Assembly: GCA_013374015.1 (NCBI GenBank)
Contig: BLLL01000006.1
Coordinates: forward strand, 1-64,000
From: Candidatus Desulfovibrio kirbyi
GTDB taxonomy: Bacteria; Desulfobacterota; Desulfovibrionia; Desulfovibrionales; Desulfovibrionaceae
Reading direction: 5' to 3'
DNA length: 64,000 nt
Position numbers and translations under genes: made by a program. Every line of letters begins with the position of its first letter. Position 1 is the stretch's first letter. The notes beneath the pieces were generated by a model. That model saw only the letters and a list, made by a program, of their open reading frames with translations, was not told the origin of the DNA and did no database searches. Shown in pieces: positions 51,188 through 60,438 of the stretch.

Positions 51188-53554
51188 ATGGGTAAAACGA
51201 AGGACAAGGAAACCGTTGAGCACGAGATGCCAACTGTATTGCCGGTTTTGCCGGTGCGCGATGTGGTCATATTCAACTATATGATTTTGCCGCTCTTTAT
51301 TGGTCGGGACAAGTCTGTGCAGGCTGTGGAATCCACCCTGAAGTCCAGCCGGCATCTGTTTGTTTGCGCACAGCGTGAGGAAGGCATTGAAGACCCAACG
51401 CCTGAGGACATGTATTCAACAGGCACTATTGTGCAGGTCATGCGTATGCTCAAGATGCCGGATTCACGGGTTAAAATTCTTGTACAGGGCGTGAGTCGCG
51501 CGCGTATAAAAGAATATTCCCAGACAGAACCATATCTTGAGGCGCATATTGAGGTAGTGCCTGAAGTCACGCCCGCAACGGACGCCGCTGTCGAGGCTCT
51601 GTTGCGCGCTGCCCGCGAACAGAGCGAAAAAGTTTTTTCTCTGCGCGGCATGACCTCTCCGGATATGTTGGCCGTGTTGCAGGGAGTTGATGAGCCGGGG
51701 CGTCTGGCGGATTTGATCGCCGCAAATATGCGGCTGAAACTTGCCGATGCCCAGCAAATCCTGGAAGCGGACGATGCGCTGGAAAGGCTTTCTTTGGTTA
51801 ATTCTCAGCTTCAGCATGAAGTGGAGGTGGCGACAGTACAGGCGCGCATTCAGAGTTCCGCCCGCGAGGGCATGGATAAAGCCCAGAAAGATTATTTTTT
51901 GCGCGAGCAGATGAAGGCCATTCGTCATGAATTGGGCGACAAGGATGAAGACGCTGAAGAAGATCTGGATTTATTGAAAAAGGCGTTGGACAAAGTGGGT
52001 CTTCCAAAGGATGTGCGCAAGGAGGCGAACAAGCAGTTACGGCGCTTGTCCAGTATGCACGCGGATTCCTCGGAAGCCAATGTTGTGCGAACGTATCTGG
52101 ACTGGCTTGTGGAATTGCCGTGGAAAAAACTTTCGCGTGATCGTCTTGACATTGCCTATGCAAAACAGGTGTTGGATGAGGACCACTGCGGGCTGGACAA
52201 AGTTAAAGGCCGTATTCTGGAGTTTTTGAGCGTGCGCAAGCTTAATCCCGGATCCAAGGGACCTATTCTTTGTTTTACCGGGCCTCCCGGTGTGGGCAAG
52301 ACTTCCCTTGGCCGTTCAATCGCACGGGCGCTGGGGCGTAAATTTCAGCGTCTGTCTCTGGGAGGGATGCACGATGAGGCCGAAATCCGCGGGCACAGAC
52401 GTACCTATATCGGTTCCATGCCGGGCCGTATCATACAGGCGCTCAAACAGGCCGGAACGCGCAATCCTGTCATTGTGCTGGATGAAGTGGACAAGCTCGG
52501 CACGGATTTTCGTGGAGATCCCTCCTCAGCCCTACTTGAGGTGCTGGACCCGGAACAAAATCATACTTTCAGCGATCATTATCTGAATGTCCCCTTTGAC
52601 TTGTCCAGAGTTATGTTTCTTTGTACGGCCAATCATCTGGATACCATCCCCGCGCCCCTGCGTGACCGCATGGAGGTTATTCCCCTTACCGGATACACAA
52701 TGCAGGAAAAAGTGGAGATAGCCCATAAGCACTTGTTGCCGAAGAAAATTTTGGAAAACGGCCTCAAGGCGCGTGACGTTGTGGTGAGCGATGCCGCTGT
52801 GGAGCGGATGATCAGAGAATACACGCGTGAAGCCGGTTTGCGTAACATTGAACGTGAACTCGCCGCCGTGTGCCGTAAACTTGCCCGCCGCAGGGCCGAA
52901 GGAAAAAAAGGGGTGTTTTCCATAGATGTCAATGAGATCGCAAAGCTGTTGGGCGTACCGCGTTTTATGGAAGATGAAAAAGAAAAGCGTCTGATGCCCG
53001 GCATGGCGCTTGGTCTGGCATGGACTCCTGCCGGCGGCGATGTGCTTACCGTGGAAACGAGCGTTATGAAAGGCAAGGGCGGATTGACGCTGACAGGGCA
53101 GCTGGGCGATGTGATGAAGGAAAGCGCCCAAGCTGCCTTGAGCTATATCCGCAGCCATGCGGAGAGCTTGGGAATTGATCCGGCATTTGCCGTGAAGCGT
53201 GACATACATGTGCATGTGCCCGCCGGCGCGACCCCAAAGGACGGCCCTTCGGCGGGCGTTACGCTGACAACGGCGATCATCTCCGCTCTGAACGGGCGCA
53301 GGGTTCGCGCAGACATTTGCATGACGGGTGAAATTACTTTACAGGGACGCGTGTTGCCCGTGGGCGGCATCAAGGAAAAAATTTTGGCTGGCGTGGCACG
53401 TGGTTTGAAACATGTGATTCTGCCGCAGCAAAATATAAAAGACTTGGAAGACGTACCCAAGGATTTGCTCAAGCGTATCAAAGTGCATTCCGTGCACCAT
53501 TTTGATGACCTGCTCCCCCTGATTTTTGAAGACAGGGGCAAACAGGCGCACTGA
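51188..53554 (+). CDS. lon: ATP-dependent protease Lon
   Basis: Lon degrades misfolded and regulatory proteins in the cytosol. The 788-residue protein has the N-terminal LON domain (VLPVLPVRDVVIFNYMILPL), a coiled middle, Walker A GPPGVGKTS near 365-373, Walker B PVIVLDEVDKLG, and the protease domain with catalytic Ser in PKDGPSAGVTL and Lys in VGGIKEKILAG. The ATG directly follows the radC stop. Its stop lies 13 bases before the ispG start, so radC-lon-ispG probably share a transcript. Confidence 0.97.
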   Translation: MGKTKDKETVEHEMPTVLPVLPVRDVVIFNYMILPLFIGRDKSVQAVESTLKSSRHLFVCAQREEGIEDPTPEDMYSTGTIVQVMRMLKMPDSRVKILVQGVSRARIKEYSQTEPYLEAHIEVVPEVTPATDAAVEALLRAAREQSEKVFSLRGMTSPDMLAVLQGVDEPGRLADLIAANMRLKLADAQQILEADDALERLSLVNSQLQHEVEVATVQARIQSSAREGMDKAQKDYFLREQMKAIRHELGDKDEDAEEDLDLLKKALDKVGLPKDVRKEANKQLRRLSSMHADSSEANVVRTYLDWLVELPWKKLSRDRLDIAYAKQVLDEDHCGLDKVKGRILEFLSVRKLNPGSKGPILCFTGPPGVGKTSLGRSIARALGRKFQRLSLGGMHDEAEIRGHRRTYIGSMPGRIIQALKQAGTRNPVIVLDEVDKLGTDFRGDPSSALLEVLDPEQNHTFSDHYLNVPFDLSRVMFLCTANHLDTIPAPLRDRMEVIPLTGYTMQEKVEIAHKHLLPKKILENGLKARDVVVSDAAVERMIREYTREAGLRNIERELAAVCRKLARRRAEGKKGVFSIDVNEIAKLLGVPRFMEDEKEKRLMPGMALGLAWTPAGGDVLTVETSVMKGKGGLTLTGQLGDVMKESAQAALSYIRSHAESLGIDPAFAVKRDIHVHVPAGATPKDGPSAGVTLTTAIISALNGRRVRADICMTGEITLQGRVLPVGGIKEKILAGVARGLKHVILPQQNIKDLEDVPKDLLKRIKVHSVHHFDDLLPLIFEDRGKQAH

Positions 53555-53567
53555 TCACGTGGAGCGC

Positions 53568-54632
53568 ATGGCAAAAACACGCGCTCTGCGCCTGGGTGGG
53601 CTGACTGTCGGTGGCGGCGCGCCTGTTGTGGTGCAGAGCATGACAAATACCGACACGCGAAATGTGCCCGCAACGCTTGCCCAGATCAGGCAGCTTGAGG
53701 CGCTGGGCTGTGAAGCCGTGCGTCTGGCTGTGCCTGACAGTGACGCTGCCGGATCATTGGCGGCAATCCGCGCCGAGACGGCGCTGCCCTTGATCGCGGA
53801 CATACATTTTAACTACCGTCTTGCCCTTGCCGCGCTGGAAGCCGGGGTGGACGGATTGCGAATCAATCCGGGAAATATCGCTTCAAAAGCGCATGTCAAC
53901 AAAATTGTGGACGCGGCAAAGGCGCACGGGGCGGTTATCCGAGTGGGCGTCAATTCCGGTTCTCTTGAAAAATCACTCTTGCGCCAATACGGTGGCGTTT
54001 GCCCTGAAGCACTTGTGCGCAGCGCCCTGCAACATGTTCGCTTATTGGAAAAACGCGGTTTTTATGATATCAAAGTTTCGCTCAAGTCCTCCTCTGTTCA
54101 GGATACCCTAGCTTCCTACCGATTGCTGGCGGATGCCTGCGAGTATCCCTTGCATATCGGCATAACAGAGGCCGGCGGACTTGTGCGCGGCGCTGTCAAG
54201 TCCGCAGTGGGCATAGGCATATTGCTGCACGAAGGTATTGGCGACACACTGCGGGTTTCGCTGACCGCTGATCCTGCTGAAGAGATAAAAGTCGCCTGGG
54301 AAATTTTACGCGCGCTCGGGCTACGTTGCCGAGGGCCTGAAATTATTTCTTGCCCCACATGCGGACGGACGGAAATTGATCTTTTTGCGTTGCTGCGCGC
54401 TGTTGAGGAAACGCTTGCCCACTCCACAGCACAAATCAAGGTGGCGGTGATGGGCTGTGTGGTCAACGGGCCTGGCGAAGCGCGTGAAGCGGATATTGGA
54501 GTGGCCGGCGGACGGGACATGGGCAGTATCTTTTGCAAGGGGCGGGTAGTGCGCACCGTCAAAGGACAAGATGCTCTGCTTGCGGCCTTTGTGCGGGAGC
54601 TGCAAGCCTTGCTCAGCGACCATGCGCCCTGA
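53568..54632 (+). CDS. ispG: 4-hydroxy-3-methylbut-2-en-1-yl diphosphate synthase IspG (GcpE)
   Basis: IspG reduces methylerythritol cyclodiphosphate to HMBPP, the penultimate step of the non-mevalonate isoprenoid route. The 354-residue protein has VVVQSMTNTDTRNV, ADIHFNYRLALAA, LRINPGNI, IGITEAGG, and the [4Fe-4S] cysteines in SCPTCGRTEIDL and MGCVVNGPGEAREADIG. ATG 53568 has GGAG four bases upstream; an in-frame ATG at 53526 lies inside lon and is rejected. This isoprenoid supply suits the uppP-dependent envelope cycle. Confidence 0.95.
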   Translation: MAKTRALRLGGLTVGGGAPVVVQSMTNTDTRNVPATLAQIRQLEALGCEAVRLAVPDSDAAGSLAAIRAETALPLIADIHFNYRLALAALEAGVDGLRINPGNIASKAHVNKIVDAAKAHGAVIRVGVNSGSLEKSLLRQYGGVCPEALVRSALQHVRLLEKRGFYDIKVSLKSSSVQDTLASYRLLADACEYPLHIGITEAGGLVRGAVKSAVGIGILLHEGIGDTLRVSLTADPAEEIKVAWEILRALGLRCRGPEIISCPTCGRTEIDLFALLRAVEETLAHSTAQIKVAVMGCVVNGPGEAREADIGVAGGRDMGSIFCKGRVVRTVKGQDALLAAFVRELQALLSDHAP

Positions 54633-54769
54633 CGCAAACACCACTTTGGTTCACCATAAAAAATTTGCCAAGCCGAAAATATTCTTCTGCCTGATTCGTC
54701 TACATAGACAGATGGACGCCATCAGGCGCCCAAATCGATTTTGAATCACAAAACAGACAGGAAATATGT

Positions 54770-55171
54770 ATGCATCGTCATCACAGAAAAATTATCGCCT
54801 TGATTCTTCTTTGCATCCCCGTCCTTGCTCTTGCGGTCATGCTGCTCTGGAATACGGCGCTCGCAGGCGCATTGGGCGTTCCCGCCATAAGTTTTTGGCA
54901 GGCATTGGGCATATTGCTGCTGGCCAGGATACTCTTTGGCGGTTTCAAAGGACTCCTAGCATTGGGCTTGCATGGAAGCGAAAAACACTTTGCGCTACGC
55001 AACCGCTGGCACAGCATGATGAACCCGGAGGAAAAAGAAAACTTCCTGCAACGGGGTTTCAGCTTTCACCATCATAGGCATCATGCAGATACGCACGGTC
55101 AGGGTGGAGACAAATCCGGCCCGTGTGAAAAATGCGCATGCCCCAGACACTATTGCGAACGTATTCATTAA
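54770..55171 (+). CDS. Small membrane protein preceding an ECF sigma factor
   Basis: The 133-residue protein has two transmembrane helices (about residues 8-30 and 38-60), then a His-rich, Cys-containing tail: SFHHHRHHADTHGQGG and CEKCACPRHYCE. AGGAAAT precedes the ATG. The sigma factor starts 25 bases after its stop. Paired membrane protein and ECF sigma suggests an anti-sigma or sensor role, with the His/Cys tail a possible metal-sensing site; both are inference. No anti-sigma ZAS motif is obvious. Confidence 0.68.
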   Translation: MHRHHRKIIALILLCIPVLALAVMLLWNTALAGALGVPAISFWQALGILLLARILFGGFKGLLALGLHGSEKHFALRNRWHSMMNPEEKENFLQRGFSFHHHRHHADTHGQGGDKSGPCEKCACPRHYCERIH

Positions 55172-55196
55172 GACGCTACACACATCAGGATTGACG

Positions 55197-55766
55197 ATGG
55201 CCGCATCATCACGTCTTATACAGGCCGTTCAGTCCTGCCGGGCGCGCCTGCTCGGCTTCATCAGCAACCGGGTCAAAGTCAGGGATGACGCAGAAGACAT
55301 CATGCAGGACATTGTATTACGATTGTTCCAGACAGACGTGGCATCCGATCCGGTGGACGATGCCGTTGCCTGGCTTTTCCGGGCGGCGCGTAACGCAATC
55401 ACTGACGGATGGCGGAAAAAACGCGAGGAGCAGTTGCCTGCCGCTGATGCCGATGCTCTGGATTTCACCCTGGCTTCCACTCCTGAACTTGTGGAAATCA
55501 CGGAAGTGCTGTGTGCCAGGACAGGCACTGCGGAAGATACATACTTGGCAGGAATCTTCTGGCAGGAATTGCGGATTGCTTTAGACGCATTGCCGGATAC
55601 TCAACGGGAAATTTTTGTGAAGACGGAACTGGAAAATTGTTCATACAAACAACTAGCTGAAGAAATGGACATACCCATTGCTACATTGCTTTCCAAAAAG
55701 CACAAGGCGGTATTGCGTCTGCGAGAACGATTACGGAAAGTTTATGATGCAATTATCAATTCTTAA
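55197..55766 (+). CDS. ECF-type RNA polymerase sigma factor
   Basis: The 189-residue protein has sigma region 2 (DDAEDIMQDIVLRLFQTD and AVAWLFRAARNAITDGWRKK) and region 4 (LPDTQREIFVKTELENCSYK and QLAEEMDIPIATLLSKKHKA), with no region 3: the ECF layout. ATG 55197 has AGGA seven bases before it; the longer frame from 55083 overlaps the membrane protein gene and is not sigma-like. It is probably co-transcribed with and controlled by the upstream membrane protein. Its target promoters are unknown. Confidence 0.88.
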   Translation: MAASSRLIQAVQSCRARLLGFISNRVKVRDDAEDIMQDIVLRLFQTDVASDPVDDAVAWLFRAARNAITDGWRKKREEQLPAADADALDFTLASTPELVEITEVLCARTGTAEDTYLAGIFWQELRIALDALPDTQREIFVKTELENCSYKQLAEEMDIPIATLLSKKHKAVLRLRERLRKVYDAIINS

Positions 55767-56041
55767 AAACTGGACTATATTTGGAAGGGTAACAGAATTG
55801 ATATTCAATTCATCTCCGTTCACAGTCATAGCTTTTATCTAGCTTGTTGTCCGGCGTTCCATGCGCGATGGCATCCGTACGTGGACATGTTGCTGATTGC
55901 GATTCCGGTGTAAAGGGGGATACGCGCAAAATTTTTTGCCCTTTTCGGGCATGCATTTCCGGTTCCCTTTCAGGCGACAGAGAATTGCATTGACGGCGTT
56001 TGCGTCTTGCGCCGACTGCCTGCAGATGCTATTTATACCGA

Positions 56042-56716
56042 ATGCCAAACATTGATTTTACCCAGGCCATCCATACGCTGTCCATAGAGCTTGTACCCGC
56101 GCTTCTGGGCATCATACTGCACGAGGTGGCGCACGGCTATGTGGCCTGGCGTTGCGGCGACCCTACGGCCGCAGCCCTTGGACGCCTGACCCTCAACCCC
56201 TTGCCGCATATTGACCCCGCTGGCCTGCTGGTTTTCGGGCTTACCAGTTTGTCCGGCGCCTTTGTTTTTGGCTGGGCAAAGCCGGTACCTGTAAACACCG
56301 GCTATTTTCGCAATCCCATGAAAAGCATGATGCTTGTAGCACTGGCAGGCCCTGTGACAAATTTTTTGCTGGCGCTGTTCTTTGGCGCAAGCCTGTTTTG
56401 CGCGCTGAAATTTTTTCCCTACGCGCAATGGAACAACAACACGGCGTATGAATTTGCCTTGTCCGTATTGCAGGCCGGCGTGGTGATAAATTTTGGTCTG
56501 GGCTGGCTCAACCTTGTGCCCATACCGCCGCTGGACGGCAGCAAGATACTTTCGTATTTTCTGCCCGGTGGTGTGGGACTGCAGTATATGCGTTTGGAAC
56601 GTTACGGTTTTGTTATTCTTTTGTTGTTGCTGTTTTCCGGGTTGCTGGGCAAGACGCTTGGCCCACTGGTGTTCGGCAGTATGCGCGGGCTGTATTCACT
56701 GCTCGGCTTGCAGTGA
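56042..56716 (+). CDS. Site-2 protease-like M50 membrane metalloprotease
   Basis: The 224-residue protein is a compact rhomboid-sized member of the M50 family with about five membrane helices. LHEVAHGYVAWRCGDPTAAA supplies the zinc HExxH motif near residue 20, and LNLVPIPPLDGSKILSY supplies the NPxPPLDG-type Asp region near residue 160. Such short M50 proteins lack PDZ domains; substrates are unknown. ATG 56042 begins the family sequence. trpS follows 27 bases after its stop. A link to the ECF sigma gene just upstream (regulated proteolysis) is possible but unproven. Confidence 0.88.
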   Translation: MPNIDFTQAIHTLSIELVPALLGIILHEVAHGYVAWRCGDPTAAALGRLTLNPLPHIDPAGLLVFGLTSLSGAFVFGWAKPVPVNTGYFRNPMKSMMLVALAGPVTNFLLALFFGASLFCALKFFPYAQWNNNTAYEFALSVLQAGVVINFGLGWLNLVPIPPLDGSKILSYFLPGGVGLQYMRLERYGFVILLLLLFSGLLGKTLGPLVFGSMRGLYSLLGLQ

Positions 56717-56743
56717 ATGGGGCGTATCCGTAAGGACAATTCC

Positions 56744-57730
56744 ATGCAAAACGACAAACTCACGGTTTCCGGCATGCGCCCCACAGGACCGCTGCATTTG
56801 GGGCATTATTTCGGCGTGCTGAAAAACTGGATTGCTCTGCAACAGGAAACAGAAGCGTATTTTTTTGTTGCGGACTGGCACGCCCTGACCAGCGACTTTG
56901 CGGACACCACGCTTATCCGCCACAATATCCGTGAGATGGTTACAGACTGGGTGGCTGCGGGTCTTGATCCGGAGCGCTGTGTTGTCTTTCGTCAGTCTCT
57001 GGTTCGAGAAACTGCGGAGCTTTCACTGCTGTTCTCCATGATAACGCCGGTTGCGTGGCTTGAAAGAAATCCCACATACAAGGAACAGCAACAGCAAATC
57101 AGCGGCAAAGACCTGGGCAATGCAGGGTTTCTCTGCTATCCGGTATTGATGGCGGCGGATATTCTGATGTATCGTCCCTACGGCGTGCCGGTTGGGGAAG
57201 ATCAGCTTCCGCATCTGGAATTAACCCGTGAGATCGCGCGCCGCTTCAACAGCTTCTACGGTGCAACATTTCCGGAACCGCAGGCACTGCTCACACCGGC
57301 GGCAAAATGCCCTGGCCTGGACGGACGCAAAATGTCAAAAAGCTACTATAATGGCATCTTTCTTTCAGATTCTTTTGAAGACATTGGGAAAAAAGTGCGC
57401 GGCATGTTTACGGACAAGGCGCGGCTACGCAAATCTGACCCGGGCAATCCAGGGGTGTGTAATCTCTTTCCCTATCATTTGCTGCTTTCAACGGATGAAG
57501 AACAGGCAGAGGTACGCGCCGGCTGTGTTTCCGCAAATCTTGGTTGTGTGGACTGCAAAAAACTGTTTTTGAAAAATTTGAAAGTTTTTTTGACGCCCCT
57601 ACACGAACGACGCATACTGTTCACCGAGAAGCCGGGAATGGCCGAAGAGATTCTCGCGATCGGCAACGAGCAGGCGCGTGCGGCCGCTCGCGCCACAATG
57701 GCGGACGTGCGGGAAAAAATGGGACTTTGA
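56744..57730 (+). CDS. trpS: Tryptophanyl-tRNA synthetase
   Basis: A class I synthetase. The 328-residue protein has GMRPTGPLHLGHYFGVLKNW (HIGH motif as HLGH), ADWHALTS, GEDQLPHLELTREIARRFN, and GRKMSKSYYN (KMSKS) near 195. AAGGA lies seven bases before ATG 56744; the longer in-frame ATG at 56717 is discarded. ruvX begins four bases after its stop with GTG. Confidence 0.96.
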   Translation: MQNDKLTVSGMRPTGPLHLGHYFGVLKNWIALQQETEAYFFVADWHALTSDFADTTLIRHNIREMVTDWVAAGLDPERCVVFRQSLVRETAELSLLFSMITPVAWLERNPTYKEQQQQISGKDLGNAGFLCYPVLMAADILMYRPYGVPVGEDQLPHLELTREIARRFNSFYGATFPEPQALLTPAAKCPGLDGRKMSKSYYNGIFLSDSFEDIGKKVRGMFTDKARLRKSDPGNPGVCNLFPYHLLLSTDEEQAEVRAGCVSANLGCVDCKKLFLKNLKVFLTPLHERRILFTEKPGMAEEILAIGNEQARAAARATMADVREKMGL

Positions 57731-57734
57731 GACT

Positions 57735-58184
57735 GTGAAATTTGTCGCTGTTGACTATGGACTGGCGCGCGTGGGCTTGGCCGTGTCCGATCCGGGTGAA
57801 CGGCTAGCCTTTCCGTTGACCACGCTGCATTTTAAAAATTTTGCCGACCGCAAGGCGCTTCTGAATGCCCTTGCCGATATCATTATAGCCGGAAAGGCGG
57901 AGGGAGTGGTCATTGGCTTGCCGTTGCTTGTAACCGACAATGGAAACAATGCAATAACCTTGACCACGCGGCAGGTGTACAATATTGCCATACGCCTCAA
58001 GCGGCGTCTTGGGCTGCCTCTTTTTTTTATGTCAGAATTTTTGAGCACGCACGAAGCGCTGGCTGATCTGCGTCAGGCAAGGCTTGTGCCGCACAGGCGT
58101 AAGGCAGTGCTTGATCAGCAGGCCGCCGTGCGCATTCTGCTGTCTTTTTTGGCCTTGGCGCCGGATGAGCGTATGTCGGCATGA
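57735..58184 (+). CDS. ruvX: RuvX/YqgF-type RNase H-fold nuclease
   Basis: YqgF processes the 5' end of 16S rRNA precursor and is called a putative Holliday junction resolvase. The 149-residue protein has VAVDYGLARVGLAVSDPGER at the N-terminus (catalytic Asp7), VVIGLPLLVTDNG near 60, SEFLSTHEALADL and LDQQAAVRILLSFL at the C-terminus with the last acidic residue. The GTG start at 57735 puts the motif at its usual place. The stop overlaps the mltG start by four bases. Confidence 0.92.
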   Translation: MKFVAVDYGLARVGLAVSDPGERLAFPLTTLHFKNFADRKALLNALADIIIAGKAEGVVIGLPLLVTDNGNNAITLTTRQVYNIAIRLKRRLGLPLFFMSEFLSTHEALADLRQARLVPHRRKAVLDQQAAVRILLSFLALAPDERMSA

Positions 58185-59236
58185 AAACGGCGCAGACAGT
58201 GGCGGGTTTGGGGCTGATTGCCCTTGTGGCGCTAGCCCTGTGGATCTGGCGCGAAGCGCATGTTTTTTTGAACACGCCGCCGCAATCACCAGGCGTTGTT
58301 GTGTATTTTGACGTTGCTCCAGGTGCGAATGATATTGCCGCAGAGCTTGCCAAAAAGGGCATTGTGACCGATGCTGAAAAATTTTCCTGGCTTACGCGCC
58401 TTACACGGCAGGACAAGCGTTTGCAGGCAGGATATTTTGCCCTGAACACCGGCTGGCTACCGGAAAAAGTGCTGGATGAACTTGTGAACGGTCGCCCTGC
58501 GCTGTACCGTATTACTCTGCCGGAAGGTCTGACATGGTGGCAGACGGGGCGTCTGCTGGAGTCGGCAGGATTTGTGCGTTTTGAGGATTTCCGCGATATG
58601 ATTGCGGATGTGGATTTTTTGCGCCGTTACGGCATCCCCTTTACCACGGCGGAAGGTTTTTTGATGCCGGACACCTATCTGCTCAAAAAACCGGACGGAC
58701 AAGATGTGCCCGATGGAACTGACGAACGCGTTGCGGCGTGGTCGGTGGCAGGGCGTCTTGTGGACAATTTCTGGCGCAAGGCAGCCAGCGCTTGGCCGGA
58801 CAAAATAAAACCCGACACGACGCATCTGAAGCAGTGGGTAATACTGGCCTCCATTGTGGAAAAAGAAACCGCGCTTGACGCGGAGCGGGCGCGTGTAGCC
58901 GGCGTGTATACCAACCGTCTTGAAAAACGCATGTTGCTGCAGGCCGACCCAACTGTTATCTATGGTTTAGGAGCGGCGTTTGACGGCAATTTGCGGCGCA
59001 GGCATCTGGACGATGCGGCAAATCTCTACAATACCTATCAGCGGTTGGGATTGCCGCCGGGGCCGATCTGCTCCTTTGGGGTGGCTGCGCTGTCAGCGGC
59101 TGTACGCCCGGAAAGACACAATTTTCTGTATTTTGTCGCTGTGCAGGACGGCGGAGCGCACGAATTTACCACAAACTTGACAGACCATAACCGCGCTGTG
59201 CAGCGCTATCTGCAAAACCGCCGTTCCGCGAGATAG
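58181..59236 (+). CDS. mltG: Endolytic murein transglycosylase MltG
   Basis: MltG cleaves nascent glycan strands and helps end their growth. The 351-residue protein has one N-terminal membrane anchor (AGLGLIALVALALWIW), a LysM-like region, and the YceG domain with the catalytic Glu in ILASIVEKETALDAERARVA near 225, YTNRLEKRMLLQADPTVIYG, YNTYQRLGLPPGPIC and ALSAAVRPERHNFLYFV. ATG overlaps the ruvX stop. This pairing of yqgF and mltG near trpS is common in Desulfovibrio relatives. Confidence 0.95.
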   Translation: MKTAQTVAGLGLIALVALALWIWREAHVFLNTPPQSPGVVVYFDVAPGANDIAAELAKKGIVTDAEKFSWLTRLTRQDKRLQAGYFALNTGWLPEKVLDELVNGRPALYRITLPEGLTWWQTGRLLESAGFVRFEDFRDMIADVDFLRRYGIPFTTAEGFLMPDTYLLKKPDGQDVPDGTDERVAAWSVAGRLVDNFWRKAASAWPDKIKPDTTHLKQWVILASIVEKETALDAERARVAGVYTNRLEKRMLLQADPTVIYGLGAAFDGNLRRRHLDDAANLYNTYQRLGLPPGPICSFGVAALSAAVRPERHNFLYFVAVQDGGAHEFTTNLTDHNRAVQRYLQNRRSAR

Positions 59237-59272
59237 CGGCGAAACGGCGGTTTGCAGAGTTACAGAAATTCC

Positions 59273-59698
59273 CTATTGCTGGGCGGCAACGATATCCAGA
59301 AAGACGAGCGGCTTTTTGCCGGTGTTTTTGAGCGCGTGCGACTCGCCTTTTTTGGCAATGGTGATATCACCGACCTTGACGAGTGTTTCCTTACCTGTCG
59401 AATCGGTAAAAACGCCCTGACCTTTGACAATAATATAGGCGTCCTCATTATTTTCGTGCTTGTGCATGCCGATGGATGCGCCGGGCAACAGCGTCATCCA
59501 GCCAATTTCCTTGATGGCGTCGTCTTTTTTGACGTCATTGCGGGTAAAGGAAAATTTGCCGAAAAGTGTGCCCTGCCCGCCGGCCACATTTTCGCGGTCC
59601 CATGTTTTCAGTTCTTTTTTGGGATACTTCTGTTGAGCAAAACCCGGAGATGCGATAAAAAGGGAACACATGGCAAAGGCAACGAGTGCTTTGTACAT
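59273..59698 (-). CDS. Secreted cupin-domain protein
   Basis: The 141-residue protein has a Sec signal peptide (MYKALVAFAMCSLFIASPGFA) followed by a single cupin barrel: WMTLLPGASIGMHKHENNED with the metal-binding His residues and Glu, AYIIVKGQGVFTDSTG, and SHALKNTGKKPLVFLDIVA. GGAGAG lies just upstream of the ATG. The location is periplasmic. Similar proteins bind a metal and small ligand, but the reaction is unknown. It converges on mltG with a 36-base gap. Confidence 0.87.
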   Translation of the reverse strand: MYKALVAFAMCSLFIASPGFAQQKYPKKELKTWDRENVAGGQGTLFGKFSFTRNDVKKDDAIKEIGWMTLLPGASIGMHKHENNEDAYIIVKGQGVFTDSTGKETLVKVGDITIAKKGESHALKNTGKKPLVFLDIVAAQQ

Positions 59699-59844
59699 AA
59701 ATATACTCTCCTTGATTCAGCCGTTGTTGCGCTGCAACTTACGGATGAAGTCAGTCATTGGTTACGCGACATGCAAGATAAAGATGTCGCTGTCGCTGCC
59801 CGAAGCGGACGTCCCGCAACGGCTAGCGCGTTTGAACCACGCTT

Positions 59845-60267
59845 TTACGCGAACTTGATATAGTCGTCCAGACTCTCCGCGGAACGGCTACGGCTAACCC
59901 AGAACGCCGACGCCCAGACCATGAGGGCCGTCGCTTCGGTATCGTCCAGACTTTTCAGCTTGGATTCTAGGCTAGATTTGCTCGCGCCGTGGCGCAAATG
60001 CACACTGTTCACGTCACAGGCGTCTACGATACGCAGCAACAGATAGGACAACCGGGTATGGTCGGGTAGCAGCCTCATATCCTTGTGCGCTTCAACAATG
60101 GTCTTCAGTTCCGCCGCGCTGAAAATATGTTTGATGGCGGTAATGGCGCGAAAAAACGTGTCAACCGCCCAAGGAAGAATAAATTCCGCGCCGGCGCTTT
60201 TTGTACGAAAATAGTCCTTAAGCCACCGTTCCTGATCGTTATTGATGCGTGCTGCTACCTGCGGCAT
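59845..60267 (-). CDS. Hypothetical 140-residue protein
   Basis: It begins MPQVAARINNDQERWLKDYF, resembling ribbon-helix-helix style DNA-binding proteins, with a helical body of ~110 residues. The ATG has GGGAGCCAT upstream. No family is certain and no partner toxin gene lies next to it. It is transcribed in the same direction as the downstream cupin gene but 146 bases away. Confidence 0.6.
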   Translation of the reverse strand: MPQVAARINNDQERWLKDYFRTKSAGAEFILPWAVDTFFRAITAIKHIFSAAELKTIVEAHKDMRLLPDHTRLSYLLLRIVDACDVNSVHLRHGASKSSLESKLKSLDDTEATALMVWASAFWVSRSRSAESLDDYIKFA

Positions 60268-60438
60268 GTATGGCTCCCGTTGTTCGGCTTCAATACAAAA
60301 CCAGACCCTTTCTAAAAATTCTATAAAAGCACTCTACACCATCTCGAAATATTTTTCAACACACTGTCCGGATATGATTTTTAATGCCGGCCTGCGCCCA
60401 CCATGATGATTAGGGCAGGCGCGGGAAACGACTGACCG

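Noticed and set aside
54689..54727. Inverted repeat GCCTGAT/ATCAGGC between ispG and the membrane protein gene
   Set aside because: The loop is long and no T run follows, so a terminator call is not supported.
59700..59863. Forward coding-like stretch between the cupin and hypothetical genes
   Set aside because: No independent start or ribosome site, and the frame runs back through the cupin gene antisense.
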